DNA of 64,000 bases from Lactobacillus acidophilus (GCF_034298135.1 NZ_CP139575.1:806001-870000); one strand, 5' to 3'; counted from the first letter of the stretch, positions 41,373 to 50,657 are shown. A program made the numbers and translations. Notes: generated from the letters alone by a model not told the origin.

Positions 41373-41403
41373 GAAAAAGAACCGGTTAAATCGGTTCTTT
41401 TTC
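41373..41403 (+). terminator. Terminator after the APC permease
   Basis: GAAAAAGAACCG pairs perfectly with CGGTTCTTTTTC around a 7-base loop. Confidence 0.88.
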
Positions 41404-41487
41404 AGTTCTGACAATTATTTACATTGCTAAAAGTAATGAATTTCTGATAAAATTTTAACTAACGAAAAATAAGAAAAGAGGGAAAAT

Positions 41488-42891
41488 ATGAATTTAGATT
41501 ATAAGGAATTAGCTCAAGCTAAAAAAGAAGATATTCTTCGTGATCTTGGCGAATTAATTGCAATTGACTCGTCAGAAGATTTAGACAATACATCTATTGA
41601 ATATCCTGTTGGTCCTGGCCCAGTTAAGGCAATGAAGAAGTTTTTATCATTTGCTGAACGTGATGGTTTCCACGTTAAAAACGTTGATAACTATGCTGGT
41701 CGCGTTGATTACGGTGAAGGTGAAAAGCGTTTAGGCGTTATTGGGCATATGGATGTAGTTCCTGCCGGTGATGGCTGGGTTACAGATCCATTTAAGATGA
41801 TTATTAAAGATGGAAAAATCATTGGTCGTGGTTCAGCTGATGACAAAGGACCTGCTTTGGCAGCTTATTACGGTATGCTTTTACTTAAAGAAGCTGGCTT
41901 TAAACCTAAAAAGAAAATTGACTTTATTGTCGGTACTAATGAAGAAACTAATTGGGTTGGTATTAATTACTACTTAAAACATGAACCGACTCCTGATCAA
42001 GTTTTCTCACCTGATGCGGAATATCCAATTATTAATGGTGAACAAGGCATCTACACATTAGAACTTAATTTCAAAGACGATAAGCCAAAAGGCTCAGTAG
42101 TCCTCAAGAAATTTAAAGCCGGTATTGCTACAAATGTTACACCACAAAAGGCTTTTGCCACTATTCAAGCTGACAATCTTGACGAAATTAAAGCTAAATT
42201 TGGTGAATTTCTGGCGGAAAATAATCTAGAGGGACATTTTGAAATTGATGATAATATTGCTCAGATTGAATTAACTGGCCAAGGTGCTCATGCATCTGCT
42301 CCACAAGTTGGGCGTAATGCTGCTACCTTTTTAGCTTTATTCTTAGATCAATTTGACTTTGCAGGTCGTGATAAAAATTATATTCACTTCTTAGCAGACG
42401 TTGAACATGAAGACTTCCAAGGTAAGAAATTAGGTGTATTTCATCATGATGACTTAATGGGTGATTTGTCATCCGCTCCTTCTATCTTTGAATATGAAGA
42501 AGACGGTGTTGCCATTCTTAAAGACAATATTCGTTATCCTCAAGGTACAGATCCAAGTACAATGGTAAAACAAGTTACCGAAAAATTTAGCGATATTTTA
42601 AGTGCTAGTTTTGACTCATTTGAAAAACCTCACTATGTACCTGGTGATGATCCACTAGTTCAAACTTTACTTAAGGTTTACGAACGTCAAACTGGTAAAA
42701 AAGGACATGAAGTTGTTATCGGTGGTGGTACTTATGGCCGATTATTCGAGCACGGTGTTGCATATGGTGCTCAACCTGAAGATGCGCCAATGGTTATGCA
42801 CCAAGCAAATGAATACATGAAAGTTGATGACTTAATTGATTCTATTGCTATCTATGCTGAAGCAATTTATGAATTGACTAAAGAAGCTTAA
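41488..42891 (+). CDS. pepV: Dipeptidase PepV (M20 family)
   Basis: This 467-residue cytosolic metallopeptidase has zinc ligands in GVIGHMDVVPAGDGW (His, with the catalytic Asp), GRGSADDKGP (bridging Asp) and GTNEETNW (catalytic Glu and ligand). A lid domain is inserted at ~190-380 and the last His is in VMHQANEYM. PepV cleaves a broad range of dipeptides, including carnosine-like beta-Ala peptides. ATG 41488 follows GAGGGA. It is monocistronic. Confidence 0.95.
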   Translation: MNLDYKELAQAKKEDILRDLGELIAIDSSEDLDNTSIEYPVGPGPVKAMKKFLSFAERDGFHVKNVDNYAGRVDYGEGEKRLGVIGHMDVVPAGDGWVTDPFKMIIKDGKIIGRGSADDKGPALAAYYGMLLLKEAGFKPKKKIDFIVGTNEETNWVGINYYLKHEPTPDQVFSPDAEYPIINGEQGIYTLELNFKDDKPKGSVVLKKFKAGIATNVTPQKAFATIQADNLDEIKAKFGEFLAENNLEGHFEIDDNIAQIELTGQGAHASAPQVGRNAATFLALFLDQFDFAGRDKNYIHFLADVEHEDFQGKKLGVFHHDDLMGDLSSAPSIFEYEEDGVAILKDNIRYPQGTDPSTMVKQVTEKFSDILSASFDSFEKPHYVPGDDPLVQTLLKVYERQTGKKGHEVVIGGGTYGRLFEHGVAYGAQPEDAPMVMHQANEYMKVDDLIDSIAIYAEAIYELTKEA

Positions 42892-42893
42892 TT

Positions 42894-42932
42894 AAAAAAG
42901 AGTAAACGCACAAAACACGTTTACTCTTTTTT
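42894..42932. terminator. Bidirectional terminator between pepV and the crcB genes
   Basis: AAAAAAGAGTAAACG pairs with CGTTTACTCTTTTTT, with U tracts on both strands. The genes on either side converge on it. Confidence 0.9.
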
Positions 42933-42935
42933 GAC

Positions 42936-43310
42936 TTAAAATAAAATTGCCAAATAATAGCCTACAAAAACTAAAATTAACCCTCCTAAATAAGAAGACA
43001 AAGCATAAAAAATAAATCCCCGATAGTTTTTACTCTTATATAGTTCCACTAATTCAGTATTCATAGTTGAAAAAGTTGTATATCCTCCTAAGACTCCAGT
43101 ACCAACAATTGCATAAATAAAGACGTTTGTTTTAATTCCAAAAATAAATCCTAAGATGAAAGCCCCAGTTAAGTTAATAAATAGAGTTGGTGTGGGTAAA
43201 TTAGAGAATTTATTACCAATCCATTCCCAATGCTTTTTTCCATAATTAGTGATTGCATATCGCAGCATTGCTCCTATTGAGGCGCCTATTCCCGCTAATA
43301 AAAAATTCAA
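42936..43310 (-). CDS. crcB: Fluoride channel subunit CrcB (second copy)
   Basis: This small protein of 124 residues has four membrane helices. The Fluc signatures are GIGASIGAMLRYAI, LFINLTGAFILGFIFG (Asn pore residue) and GVLGGYTTFSTMNTE (the TTFS Phe-box). It begins with TTG 43310 after AGGAAG, 2 bases downstream of the other subunit. Paired crcB genes usually encode heterodimeric fluoride exporters, each subunit with opposite topology. Confidence 0.92.
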   Translation of the reverse strand: MNFLLAGIGASIGAMLRYAITNYGKKHWEWIGNKFSNLPTPTLFINLTGAFILGFIFGIKTNVFIYAIVGTGVLGGYTTFSTMNTELVELYKSKNYRGFIFYALSSYLGGLILVFVGYYLAILF

Positions 43311-43311
43311 C

Positions 43312-43701
43312 TTAATCTTCCTTTCTCAATAAATTTCCCACTTGCTTACCGGCATTCATTCCTAAATAAGCAAAACAAAAACCAAAAATGATTGAACTCA
43401 AAAAATAAATTAAAGCAGTTATTGGCACATTAGCTTGTATATTCTTTAAAACATCCAAATTAAAAGTTGAAAAAGTAGTAAATGCCCCCACAAAACCTGT
43501 TCCTAATCCAACTGTTAACCATTGTCGTACATCTTTAAATTCCATAAATAAATACGTGAAAAATGCTAATAGAAAACAACCAATAATGTTGCCCCAAAAT
43601 GTGCCATAAAAGCCAAAACTAGAATTTAACCATGCACGTGCTATTCCACCAAAAAAAGCAAAAATTGCAATACTAATGTAATTACCAGTTTTTGTAGACA
43701 A
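43312..43701 (-). CDS. crcB: Fluoride channel subunit CrcB (first copy)
   Basis: This four-helix membrane protein of 129 residues shows [25 protein letters not shown] (pore Asn) and [16 protein letters not shown] longer frame opens at 43731, but that codon lies in the riboswitch terminator. TTG 43701 has GGAGGAA 6 bases upstream and is the likely start. It is the first gene of the pair and is controlled by the fluoride riboswitch immediately upstream. Confidence 0.9.
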
Positions 43702-43718
43702 AACGAATTCCTCCAAAC

Positions 43719-43793
43719 AAAAAACGTCCACTCCACCCCTTGGGATAAAGTAGACGTCATTAGATTTCTCGATTAACGGTGAACGTCATCACC
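43719..43793 (-). promoter_or_regulatory. Fluoride riboswitch (crcB RNA) with terminator
   Basis: On the minus strand GGTGATGACGTTCACC (43793-43778) is the conserved first stem of the crcB motif. AATGACGTCTAC, which closes the pseudoknotted core, follows. The expression platform is a terminator: AGTGGACGT (43732-43724) pairs with ACGTCTACT (43757-43749), with CCC/GGG inside and six T after it. The terminator stem uses part of the aptamer 3' end, so fluoride binding should prevent termination and switch on both crcB genes. Confidence 0.92.
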
Positions 43794-43919
43794 TTTTTAC
43801 TTTACAAATAAAAATATACAACTTCTTTTTTTAAATGGCAAGGTTTAAGTTGGAAAATAATTTAGTAACAATATACTTGATGCTATAATAAAAAGAAATA
43901 ATTAGAAAGGAAAAATACT

Positions 43920-44732
43920 ATGAGCTTTCCTTATGAAAATAAATTTCGAGCTTATTGCAAACAAAAAAAGAAATTAGCTGATTCTACCATCTCTCTTGCT
44001 TCAAAATCAATAAGTACTTTTTGGAATTACTATACTGCTAATGTTGGCAAAGATGCTGATATAAATGAAGTCAAGGCTGGCGATATTCGTAACTTTTTAG
44101 CATCACTAGAAGAGAACCTCCACATGAAAAGCAATACGGTGAATAAATATCTTAGTCATATTAAGATGTATTTCGTTTTTTTAAGTGAATATGGTTATAT
44201 TATTACCTATCCTTTATTAACTTTACGTGGTAACAGATTTGATCGCAAACAAAAGTATATTATTAATTGGATGGACCATATACCTGAAATAGCTAAAATT
44301 AAAGGAATACATCCTGAAACAATTAAAATGATGGCAGCAGTTGCTGTAGGATTTAAGCCTAAGGAAATCGTGGTCTTAAGGACCAACACATTACTAGATT
44401 TACTTAAAAATGATGAAATCAAGCAATACATAATTAAGCACACAGATTATTCAAATAATGATAATCCATACATATTCAGTCGTAAAAATGGTGAACATTA
44501 TGCTTCAGATTTCAAAATTAACCAAACAATTGCACCTGACCGTTCTAAAATTGGGATGCAATTAACATCGCATAAATTGAGGATGAGCTTCGTCTATTCA
44601 ATTATTTCCAATCATAAATTATCCGATAATGAAATTCTACAAACGCTGAATATTTCAATAAAGTCACTTAACTATTACCGTAAGAATTTAATGCTTTACG
44701 TTGCTACAGAAGATTTTCAACTACCAAAATAA
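43920..44732 (+). CDS. Degenerate tyrosine recombinase-like protein
   Basis: This 270-residue protein has the fold outline of a tyrosine recombinase. The N-terminal SAM-like DNA-binding domain is at ~1-105 (KSNTVNKYLSHIKMYFVFLSEYG), followed by a catalytic-like domain. Box II keeps HKLR, but the Box I Arg is replaced (VGFKPKEIVVL where TGxRxSE is usual) and the LGHxS His region reads LNIS. A Tyr pair (NYYRKN) is near the C-terminus. With two catalytic residues missing it probably binds DNA without strand exchange, or is a relic still under translation. It is a single gene with no phage genes or att repeats seen nearby. ATG 43920 follows AGAAAGGA. Confidence 0.75.
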   Translation: MSFPYENKFRAYCKQKKKLADSTISLASKSISTFWNYYTANVGKDADINEVKAGDIRNFLASLEENLHMKSNTVNKYLSHIKMYFVFLSEYGYIITYPLLTLRGNRFDRKQKYIINWMDHIPEIAKIKGIHPETIKMMAAVAVGFKPKEIVVLRTNTLLDLLKNDEIKQYIIKHTDYSNNDNPYIFSRKNGEHYASDFKINQTIAPDRSKIGMQLTSHKLRMSFVYSIISNHKLSDNEILQTLNISIKSLNYYRKNLMLYVATEDFQLPK

Positions 44733-44760
44733 GCTAAGAAATTTTCTTAGCTTATTTTTT
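44731..44760 (+). terminator. Terminator after the recombinase-like gene
   Basis: AAGCTAAGAAA pairs with TTTCTTAGCTT and is followed by ATTTTTT. The hairpin begins inside the stop codon. It abuts the convergent hydrolase gene and could serve both. Confidence 0.8.
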
Positions 44761-45613
44761 ATCTTCTATTATTTCTGCCTACTCTATCTGTATCATTTAA
44801 TACATATTCTTCAATTAATTGCAAAACCTGATTGTTTTGAGGTAATTCCGAATGCTGAGCCAATCGTCCTGTAACTGTGATCTGAGTATAATGTTTTACC
44901 ACACCTTGATAAATATACTTACCAGCTTCCACACTAGAAACAGGTACAATACCATCAGCTACATAATTTTTAGTTCCTGCCACTGAATACATAGTTAAAT
45001 ATTTAGGCAAATTTTTTCTATTCTTAATAAAGTCTTTTAACATTTGTGTTGGACGGTTTGATGTTTCCGCAAAGTTATACGGTGAGCCAATTGTCATTAA
45101 AACTTTCATCCGAATAAGTCGATTACTTGTTGTATTGAAATAATTCTCTAAAAATGCAGTATAGATAAGACCACCATTTGAGTGACCAATTGCCTTAAAA
45201 TTATTAAAGTTATAGCGTTGCTTTAACTCATTAAAAGCAAGATTAAACCATTTTGCCTGCTTCTTAATATTGCTATAACCATCATGATTATTTTGAAAAC
45301 CAACTACAATAAAAGGTTCATTATCTTGACGTCTTATTCGTCCTGTGAAAACCAATTGACCATTTTCTTTAACATATACTTTAAGCAAACTATGGTTCTT
45401 ATGGTCTCTTTCATTAATTTTTTGTACTAATGTGTCAAAACGATTAATAGATGCTGAACTTCCTGGAATCATAATCACAGGTGACATCCTAGAATCCCGT
45501 CTCATTTGTAATTTAGTTGCATTCTGATTTGCATAAATTGTAGCTGGAATAGCCAATACAATGGTTATTATTAAAATTACTATAGGACACAAACATTTTT
45601 TATATATTTTCAT
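44759..45613 (-). CDS. Membrane-anchored or exported alpha/beta hydrolase (DUF915)
   Basis: This 284-residue protein has an N-terminal hydrophobic segment (PIVILIITIVLAIPATIYA, ~10-28) that may be a signal or anchor. A DUF915-type alpha/beta hydrolase domain follows, with nucleophile motif AIGHSNGGLIY (Ser ~145), Asp in VADGIVPVSS and His in RLAQHSELPQ. The substrate is unknown. Its ATG overlaps the stop of the PTS EIIC gene by 4 bases (ATGA), so the two are translationally coupled. This pairing points to a shared role at the membrane. Confidence 0.85.
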   Translation of the reverse strand: MKIYKKCLCPIVILIITIVLAIPATIYANQNATKLQMRRDSRMSPVIMIPGSSASINRFDTLVQKINERDHKNHSLLKVYVKENGQLVFTGRIRRQDNEPFIVVGFQNNHDGYSNIKKQAKWFNLAFNELKQRYNFNNFKAIGHSNGGLIYTAFLENYFNTTSNRLIRMKVLMTIGSPYNFAETSNRPTQMLKDFIKNRKNLPKYLTMYSVAGTKNYVADGIVPVSSVEAGKYIYQGVVKHYTQITVTGRLAQHSELPQNNQVLQLIEEYVLNDTDRVGRNNRR

Positions 45614-46878
45614 TTTAAACTTTCCTCGTATTTATCAGCGACTTTATTATCTAATTTAACAAAAGGTAGATAGATACAAACATCTACTATTAAAATGAAA
45701 ATTGTATAAATCAAAGCTAAATTATTTCCGCCAGTTCCCATTAAAGGTCCCAAAATACCTGGTAGACCATCTGGTACTGGATAAACTAATGGTGGAAACA
45801 TTTTAAGTAAGATTGCAATACTACCTAAAAACATATTCACAATTGGCGTTAAAACAAATGGTATTAAATAAATTGGATTCAAAATTGTTGGTATACCCAA
45901 TACTAAAGCAAAATTAACGTTAAAAAAAACAGGTACAGAACTAGCTAATGCAACTTTTTGCTTTTGCTTTCTATTACTAAGTAAAATCAAAGCAATGACT
46001 AAAGCTAGTGTAGCGCCAACTCCACCAATTTTTCCAAATCCATTAAAAAGTGCTTGTAAGGTAAAAGGATACGGGATATTCCAAGGTGTCTTATGGGATA
46101 ACGCATATGACAAATTAGCAATAGATTCACTACCAAAAATATTACTACTAAAGTTTAATGTTCCAGCATATCCTAACCACATAGTAAAGGCAGTAATTAA
46201 AGATATCAAAATTGATAGGCCATAACTACTATGTTGATTAGCTACAGTTGATACACTTTGAGCAACTATACGATCCATTTGATATTGCCGATATGTTGCA
46301 AAAGCTAAATGAATCAATAATGCCACAGCTAACACAATTAACATGGGACGAATATTAATAAAAATTTCTTTAATAATATCTCGATCTTTAATACGCGGAA
46401 TATCATGCCCTACTTTAGCAAAAACTAATCCTACAAAATACCCCACAATAATACCGCAAATGAACCAAGTCGCACCATAATAACTCATTTCCACTCGTTG
46501 AGTATTGCGAATAGTATGAACAAAAATCAATATATATGACGAAACACTTGCTATACCTACAATACTAGAAGCTTTTCCATAATGTCGCATTGTTAGTTCT
46601 GCACTGACAAATGCCGCATAAAGTGCAAAAATTCCCGTTGTAGCTAAACTAACATCATTAACTATTGCACTAGCAAAATTATGATCTGGAAACCATTTGG
46701 TTATATTGGTTAAACGACCAAAAAAACTATTTGTCGTTAAACAACTATTAACCAATGTCCAACAATATGTTCCAATCAAAGCAACAGGAAAGAGCGAGAC
46801 CATTGTCTGTTGTAAGATTTTTATAAAAGTTAATTGTTTGTACTTAACAAGCCAACTAACTATTTTATCCTCATTCAT
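45610..46878 (-). CDS. Orphan PTS EIIC permease, lactose/cellobiose-type
   Basis: This polytopic protein of about 422 residues (8-10 helices) has EIIC features: FPVALIGTYCWTLVNS, FFNVNFALVLGIPTILNPI and a PDGLPGILGPLMGTGGN loop. No EIIA or EIIB is encoded next to it, so phosphoryl transfer would need proteins from elsewhere. ATG 46878 follows GGGG at 6 bases and is preferred to the in-frame ATG 46896, which lies 5' of that SD. It is the first gene of a two-gene operon with a DUF915 hydrolase. Confidence 0.82.
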   Translation of the reverse strand: MNEDKIVSWLVKYKQLTFIKILQQTMVSLFPVALIGTYCWTLVNSCLTTNSFFGRLTNITKWFPDHNFASAIVNDVSLATTGIFALYAAFVSAELTMRHYGKASSIVGIASVSSYILIFVHTIRNTQRVEMSYYGATWFICGIIVGYFVGLVFAKVGHDIPRIKDRDIIKEIFINIRPMLIVLAVALLIHLAFATYRQYQMDRIVAQSVSTVANQHSSYGLSILISLITAFTMWLGYAGTLNFSSNIFGSESIANLSYALSHKTPWNIPYPFTLQALFNGFGKIGGVGATLALVIALILLSNRKQKQKVALASSVPVFFNVNFALVLGIPTILNPIYLIPFVLTPIVNMFLGSIAILLKMFPPLVYPVPDGLPGILGPLMGTGGNNLALIYTIFILIVDVCIYLPFVKLDNKVADKYEESLK

Positions 46879-47080
46879 AAAAATCCCCTTTTTCATTTTT
46901 CTTTAAATATACATTTTTAAAAGAAAAAGGACAAGAAAAAAAGCGTTTCAAAATTTAATTTATTTTTTCTATTGTAATGCAAAATAGTTTACTACCGTGT
47001 GTATTTACTTGATATTTTTTAAGAATAGACCTAGACTGATCGTGTATTAAGTAAATATATATATTTAGGAGGTTCATATT

Positions 47081-47485
47081 ATGGCAGATTACAATAAAAG
47101 ACAATTAAAAGCATTGGACAGAATTGCTAAGAAGATTTCTGATGCTGAAAGTCATTTAACTAAAATTGAAGAAAGTGAACCTGATAAGCGCCACCGTACT
47201 GCACAACACGAAACTATTAAAGATATCAAGTCTATCTTAAAACATGCTAAAAAAGTCGGCGAAGACGATATCAAGATCGAAGCTGAAAAAGATGACAGTA
47301 AAGACTCTGTGTATACCACTGATGAAGCTGGGGTTATCGATGATCTTAAATCTGAATTTAAAGATCTAGATGACAAGCTTAGTCATTTGAAAGACGAAGA
47401 CGGTTATGACATTAAACGTTATAGAGCAGAACATCATTCACTAGAAAAAGCAAAAGAAATTCTTAAGAATGCTCATAAATTTTAA
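47081..47485 (+). CDS. Uncharacterised charged helical protein with an internal duplication
   Basis: This is a soluble 134-residue protein rich in K, D and E, with no signal or membrane segment. Two halves resemble each other: RHRTAQHETIKDIKSILKHA near 48-67 and KRYRAEHHSLEKAKEILKNA near 112-131, each after a DAESHLTKIEE- or DDKLSHLKDED-like helix. It should be a helical bundle of two related hairpins. I do not recognise a family. It has a strong AGGAGG SD and its own promoter region and terminator, and many favoured codons, suggesting good expression. Confidence 0.8.
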   Translation: MADYNKRQLKALDRIAKKISDAESHLTKIEESEPDKRHRTAQHETIKDIKSILKHAKKVGEDDIKIEAEKDDSKDSVYTTDEAGVIDDLKSEFKDLDDKLSHLKDEDGYDIKRYRAEHHSLEKAKEILKNAHKF

Positions 47486-47507
47486 TTAATTTGTATATCT
47501 AAGAAAT

Positions 47508-47541
47508 AAAAATCCTATTGATAAATATCAATGGGATTTTT
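47508..47541 (+). terminator. Terminator after the charged helical protein gene
   Basis: AAAAATCCTATTGAT pairs with ATCAATGGGATTTTT and is followed by a T-rich run. Confidence 0.82.
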
Positions 47542-47560
47542 ATTTTTGTTTCATCAAACC

Positions 47561-47595
47561 AAAAAATCGAGTTATTTTGTTAAATAACTCGATTT
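47561..47595 (-). terminator. Terminator for the aldose epimerase-like gene
   Basis: AAATCGAGTTATT pairs perfectly with AATAACTCGATTT. Six A on the plus strand (47561-47566) give the U tract for the minus-strand transcript. Confidence 0.8.
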
Positions 47596-47654
47596 AAATA
47601 CCTTTTTCACCATCAAACTATGAAAATTACTAGGTACATCTTCATTAAAAATTT

Positions 47655-48554
47655 TTATTTTACCTCATCTGTAGTTGAATGATATGTCATACTAAAACCA
47701 GCTTGAAATTCTTTTCCTGGTTTTAAATGATTCATACCATATTTGTGTTCTAAGTCACCATCAGCATCATCACGGTCAGCAATTCCCCACCATGGCTCAA
47801 TACATACATAGTTATCCGTTTTTGGATATTGTGACCAAATACCCACAAATGGTGCATCCCTTGTCCAAACATTTACGTGAAATTTATTTTTATCTGTTCT
47901 AAGCGAAACCTTATTATCATTTCCACGTAATTCATAGATTAAAGCATCATCTTTAAACAAATCATCACTTAATGCAATTAAACTATCAGTAGGCGCAAGT
48001 GAACGATTATTCCAATCAAGACTAGCATCTTTAAGAGGAATTCTAACACGGGTTACTGATGGATGCATATCAAAATAAAAGTCTTCTTTATTTTCACCAT
48101 GATCAGTTGGTAAATTGAAGCCTAGATGTCCACCAACGCCAAAAATCATAGTTTCATCAGATTTATTAACAACACTAAAGTTTTCTTCAAGTAAGTTGTT
48201 CATTAAATTATAGTTTACTCTAAACTCAAACTTGAATGGGTAAACTTTACGAGTTTCTTCATTGTCTTTCAATAAAAAAGTAATACTTTCTTTGGTATGA
48301 TTTTCTACTTCAAAATCAGCATTTCGGGCAAAACCATGTTGACCTAAATGATATGTTTTACCCTTGTAGGTATATTCATCATTTTTAAGACGACCTACAA
48401 TTGGAAAAAGCACAGGGGCATGCCGTCCCCATATTTCAGGGTTTGCTTGCCACATAAATTCTTCATCAGTATGTGCACTTTTTACACTTTGAATTTCAGC
48501 ACCATGATCTGAGATCACGACTTTAATCATATTATTTTCAATTGTATAATCCAT
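47655..48554 (-). CDS. Aldose 1-epimerase family protein (LacX-like)
   Basis: This 299-residue beta-sandwich protein of the galactose mutarotase superfamily shows FPIVGRLKNDEYTYKG and LGQHGFARNADF, where the His is a likely catalytic residue. GGHLGFNLP (second His) and CIEPWWGIADRDDADG complete the set. It belongs to the LacX-like branch, so the physiological sugar may be a phosphorylated hexose or an oligosaccharide rather than galactose. It is monocistronic and preceded by a candidate cre site. Confidence 0.88.
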   Translation of the reverse strand: MDYTIENNMIKVVISDHGAEIQSVKSAHTDEEFMWQANPEIWGRHAPVLFPIVGRLKNDEYTYKGKTYHLGQHGFARNADFEVENHTKESITFLLKDNEETRKVYPFKFEFRVNYNLMNNLLEENFSVVNKSDETMIFGVGGHLGFNLPTDHGENKEDFYFDMHPSVTRVRIPLKDASLDWNNRSLAPTDSLIALSDDLFKDDALIYELRGNDNKVSLRTDKNKFHVNVWTRDAPFVGIWSQYPKTDNYVCIEPWWGIADRDDADGDLEHKYGMNHLKPGKEFQAGFSMTYHSTTDEVK

Positions 48555-48596
48555 AACTTACTTATCCTTTACATATCAAACAATAAAAAAACATAA

Positions 48597-48610
48597 TGTA
48601 ATCGCTTTGA
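48597..48610 (-). promoter_or_regulatory. Candidate cre site upstream of the epimerase-like gene
   Basis: TGTAATCGCTTTGA (plus-strand reading) fits the cre consensus at all but one fixed position. It lies 43 bases upstream of the ATG in the likely promoter region. This fits sugar-dependent control by CcpA. Confidence 0.45.
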
Positions 48611-48660
48611 TTACCTATATTTTAACATTATTGGCTGAATATAACAGAATATTTTTATGC

Positions 48661-48693
48661 AAAAAAGCACTTAGAATTTACATTCAAGTGCTT
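48661..48693 (-). terminator. Terminator after hslU
   Basis: AAGCACTT and an inner GAAT pair with ATTC and AAGTGCTT; six T follow on the minus strand. It closes the ylqF-to-hslU cluster. Confidence 0.8.
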
Positions 48694-48711
48694 AAAATAT
48701 ACAAATTATTA

Positions 48712-50112
48712 CTAAAGAATAAACTTAGTTAAATCCTTATTCATGATGATATCACCAAGCTTTTCTTCAACATAAGCTTCAGTAATAGTAATTTCACCCA
48801 TTTCCATATCTGGCCCTTCGTAAAGAACATCTTCAAGCAACTTTTCTAAAATAGTAGAAAGGCGTCTTGCACCGATATTATCAGTTCCTTGGTTAACATC
48901 GAAGGCAATTTCTGCAATTTTATCAACTGCTTCTTGAGTAAAAATCAATTTAATTCCGTCAGCTTTAAGCAGTGCAATATATTGCTTTAAAAGTGAGTTT
49001 TGTGGGTCCTTCAAGATCTTAACAAAATCATCTTTAGTTAAAGCGTTAAGTTCTACTCTAATTGGAAAACGACCTTGAAGTTCAGGAATTAAATCACTTG
49101 GTTTACTTTCAGCAAATGCACCAGCTGCAATGAATAAAATATGATCGGTTGAAACAGGACCATATTTTGTATTAACTGTTGAACCTTCAACGATTGGCAA
49201 AATATCTCTTTGTACACCTTCACGAGAAACTTCACCAGAATTACGCTTATTACCAGCAATAATCTTATCAATTTCGTCGATAAATATAATACCATTATTT
49301 TGGCTTCGTTCAATTGCACGTTGGTAAATAGTATCATAGTCAACTAATTTACGTGATTCTTCTTGAATTAAAACTTCACGTGCTTCTCTAACTGGTAAAG
49401 TACGCTTAACCTTCTTTTTAGGCATAATGTCATTAAGCATTGAGCCCATGTCCATGCCCATTTGTCCCATCATATCGCTCATTGGATTAGCTTTGGGAGC
49501 TTGCTCAACTTCAATAGTAACCTCACGGTCTTCAAGAAGATCCTTATTTAATTTTTCAGCTACGTCCATTCTTTGGTTACGAACTTCTTCACTAATTTCC
49601 TCTTGGTTATTATTAGTTTGGTTATTCATTCCACCCATTAACATGGACATCATATCTTGCATCTGTTGTACTTGATTCTCACGTTTTTCACGCTTTTCGC
49701 CAGGTGCAAGCAAACGAACTAATTCTTTATTAGCCTCTTTAGTAGCTTGAGGTTTTACACGTGCAAATTGGTCTTTTTCTTCCATCCTAACGGCTTCGCC
49801 AACTAAGTCACGCACCATTGATTCAACGTCACGACCAACATAACCAACTTCAGTAAATTTAGTTGCTTCAACCTTAACAAATGGAGCTTCAACAATTGTA
49901 GCTAAGCGGCGAGCAATTTCAGTTTTACCTACACCGGTAGGACCAGCCATAAGTAAGTTCTTAGGTGTGATTTCACGTTGCATTTGTTTTGGCAATTGCA
50001 TTCTACGATAGCGATTATACAAAGCAATCGCTACAGATTTTTTTGCTTCATCTTGGCCAATAATATATTCATTTAAGATTTTAACTATTTCTTTTGGGGT
50101 CTTTATAGCCAT
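48712..50112 (-). CDS. hslU: HslUV protease ATPase subunit (ClpY)
   Basis: This 466-residue AAA+ unfoldase feeds substrates to the HslV peptidase. It has Walker [12 protein letters not shown] near residue 57 and Walker [12 protein letters not shown]. The intermediate I-domain at ~110-240 contains a Met- and Asn-rich linker ([17 protein letters not shown]). The C-terminal tail ends TKFIL, the segment known to insert into HslV. It lies 11 bases downstream of hslV. Confidence 0.96.
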   Translation of the reverse strand: MAIKTPKEIVKILNEYIIGQDEAKKSVAIALYNRYRRMQLPKQMQREITPKNLLMAGPTGVGKTEIARRLATIVEAPFVKVEATKFTEVGYVGRDVESMVRDLVGEAVRMEEKDQFARVKPQATKEANKELVRLLAPGEKREKRENQVQQMQDMMSMLMGGMNNQTNNNQEEISEEVRNQRMDVAEKLNKDLLEDREVTIEVEQAPKANPMSDMMGQMGMDMGSMLNDIMPKKKVKRTLPVREAREVLIQEESRKLVDYDTIYQRAIERSQNNGIIFIDEIDKIIAGNKRNSGEVSREGVQRDILPIVEGSTVNTKYGPVSTDHILFIAAGAFAESKPSDLIPELQGRFPIRVELNALTKDDFVKILKDPQNSLLKQYIALLKADGIKLIFTQEAVDKIAEIAFDVNQGTDNIGARRLSTILEKLLEDVLYEGPDMEMGEITITEAYVEEKLGDIIMNKDLTKFIL

Positions 50113-50123
50113 ATTTTTTACTC

Positions 50124-50648
50124 CTAAATTTCATCAGTAACAATATGATCATCAGTAAACACGTCAATACCTGACGCAATCTTAACTGCTTCATGTGCGA
50201 TCTCATCGGCTTTCATTTCTTTAGCATGACGTGTCATTGCAATGGCTGCAGCTTGAGCGAAATTACCACCTGAACCAATCGCTACAACATTTTCATCAGG
50301 TTCAAGAACCTCACCATTTCCTGAAATCAAAAGAAGATCTTTATCATCAAAAGCGATCAGCATTGCGTTTAATTTTTGCAAAGTTGGATCTTTACGCCAT
50401 GCTTGTGCCATTTCAACAGCAGCACGGCGTAAATCACCACTATAACTTTCAAGCTTTCCTTCAAGCATATCTTGTAAACTTACAGCATCCGCAACACCAC
50501 CGGCAAAGCCGATAACTACACGATCATGGTAAATACGACGAATTTTTCTTGCAGTTGCCTTAGCAATTACTTTTTCACCTAAAGTAACTTGACCATCTCC
50601 AGCAATAGCTGTTTTTCCATTAAATCTTACTGAACAAATTGTTGTCAT
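50124..50648 (-). CDS. hslV: HslUV protease peptidase subunit (ClpQ)
   Basis: This 174-residue N-terminal nucleophile hydrolase begins [20 protein letters not shown]. The catalytic Thr2 is exposed after Met removal, unlike B. subtilis CodW, which uses Ser. Lys in [15 protein letters not shown] completes the site. It stacks as a double hexamer with HslU. It is 9 bases after xerC and 11 before hslU. Confidence 0.96.
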   Translation of the reverse strand: MTTICSVRFNGKTAIAGDGQVTLGEKVIAKATARKIRRIYHDRVVIGFAGGVADAVSLQDMLEGKLESYSGDLRRAAVEMAQAWRKDPTLQKLNAMLIAFDDKDLLLISGNGEVLEPDENVVAIGSGGNFAQAAAIAMTRHAKEMKADEIAHEAVKIASGIDVFTDDHIVTDEI

Positions 50649-50657
50649 TATTAAATC

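Noticed and set aside
43920..44732. Functional phage integrase with an attachment site
   Set aside because: Two catalytic residues are missing, and no att-like repeats, tRNA or phage genes are seen nearby.
46930..46960. Possible cre-like motif (AAAGCGTTTCA) upstream of the orphan EIIC
   Set aside because: It mismatches the consensus at several fixed positions, so it is not called.
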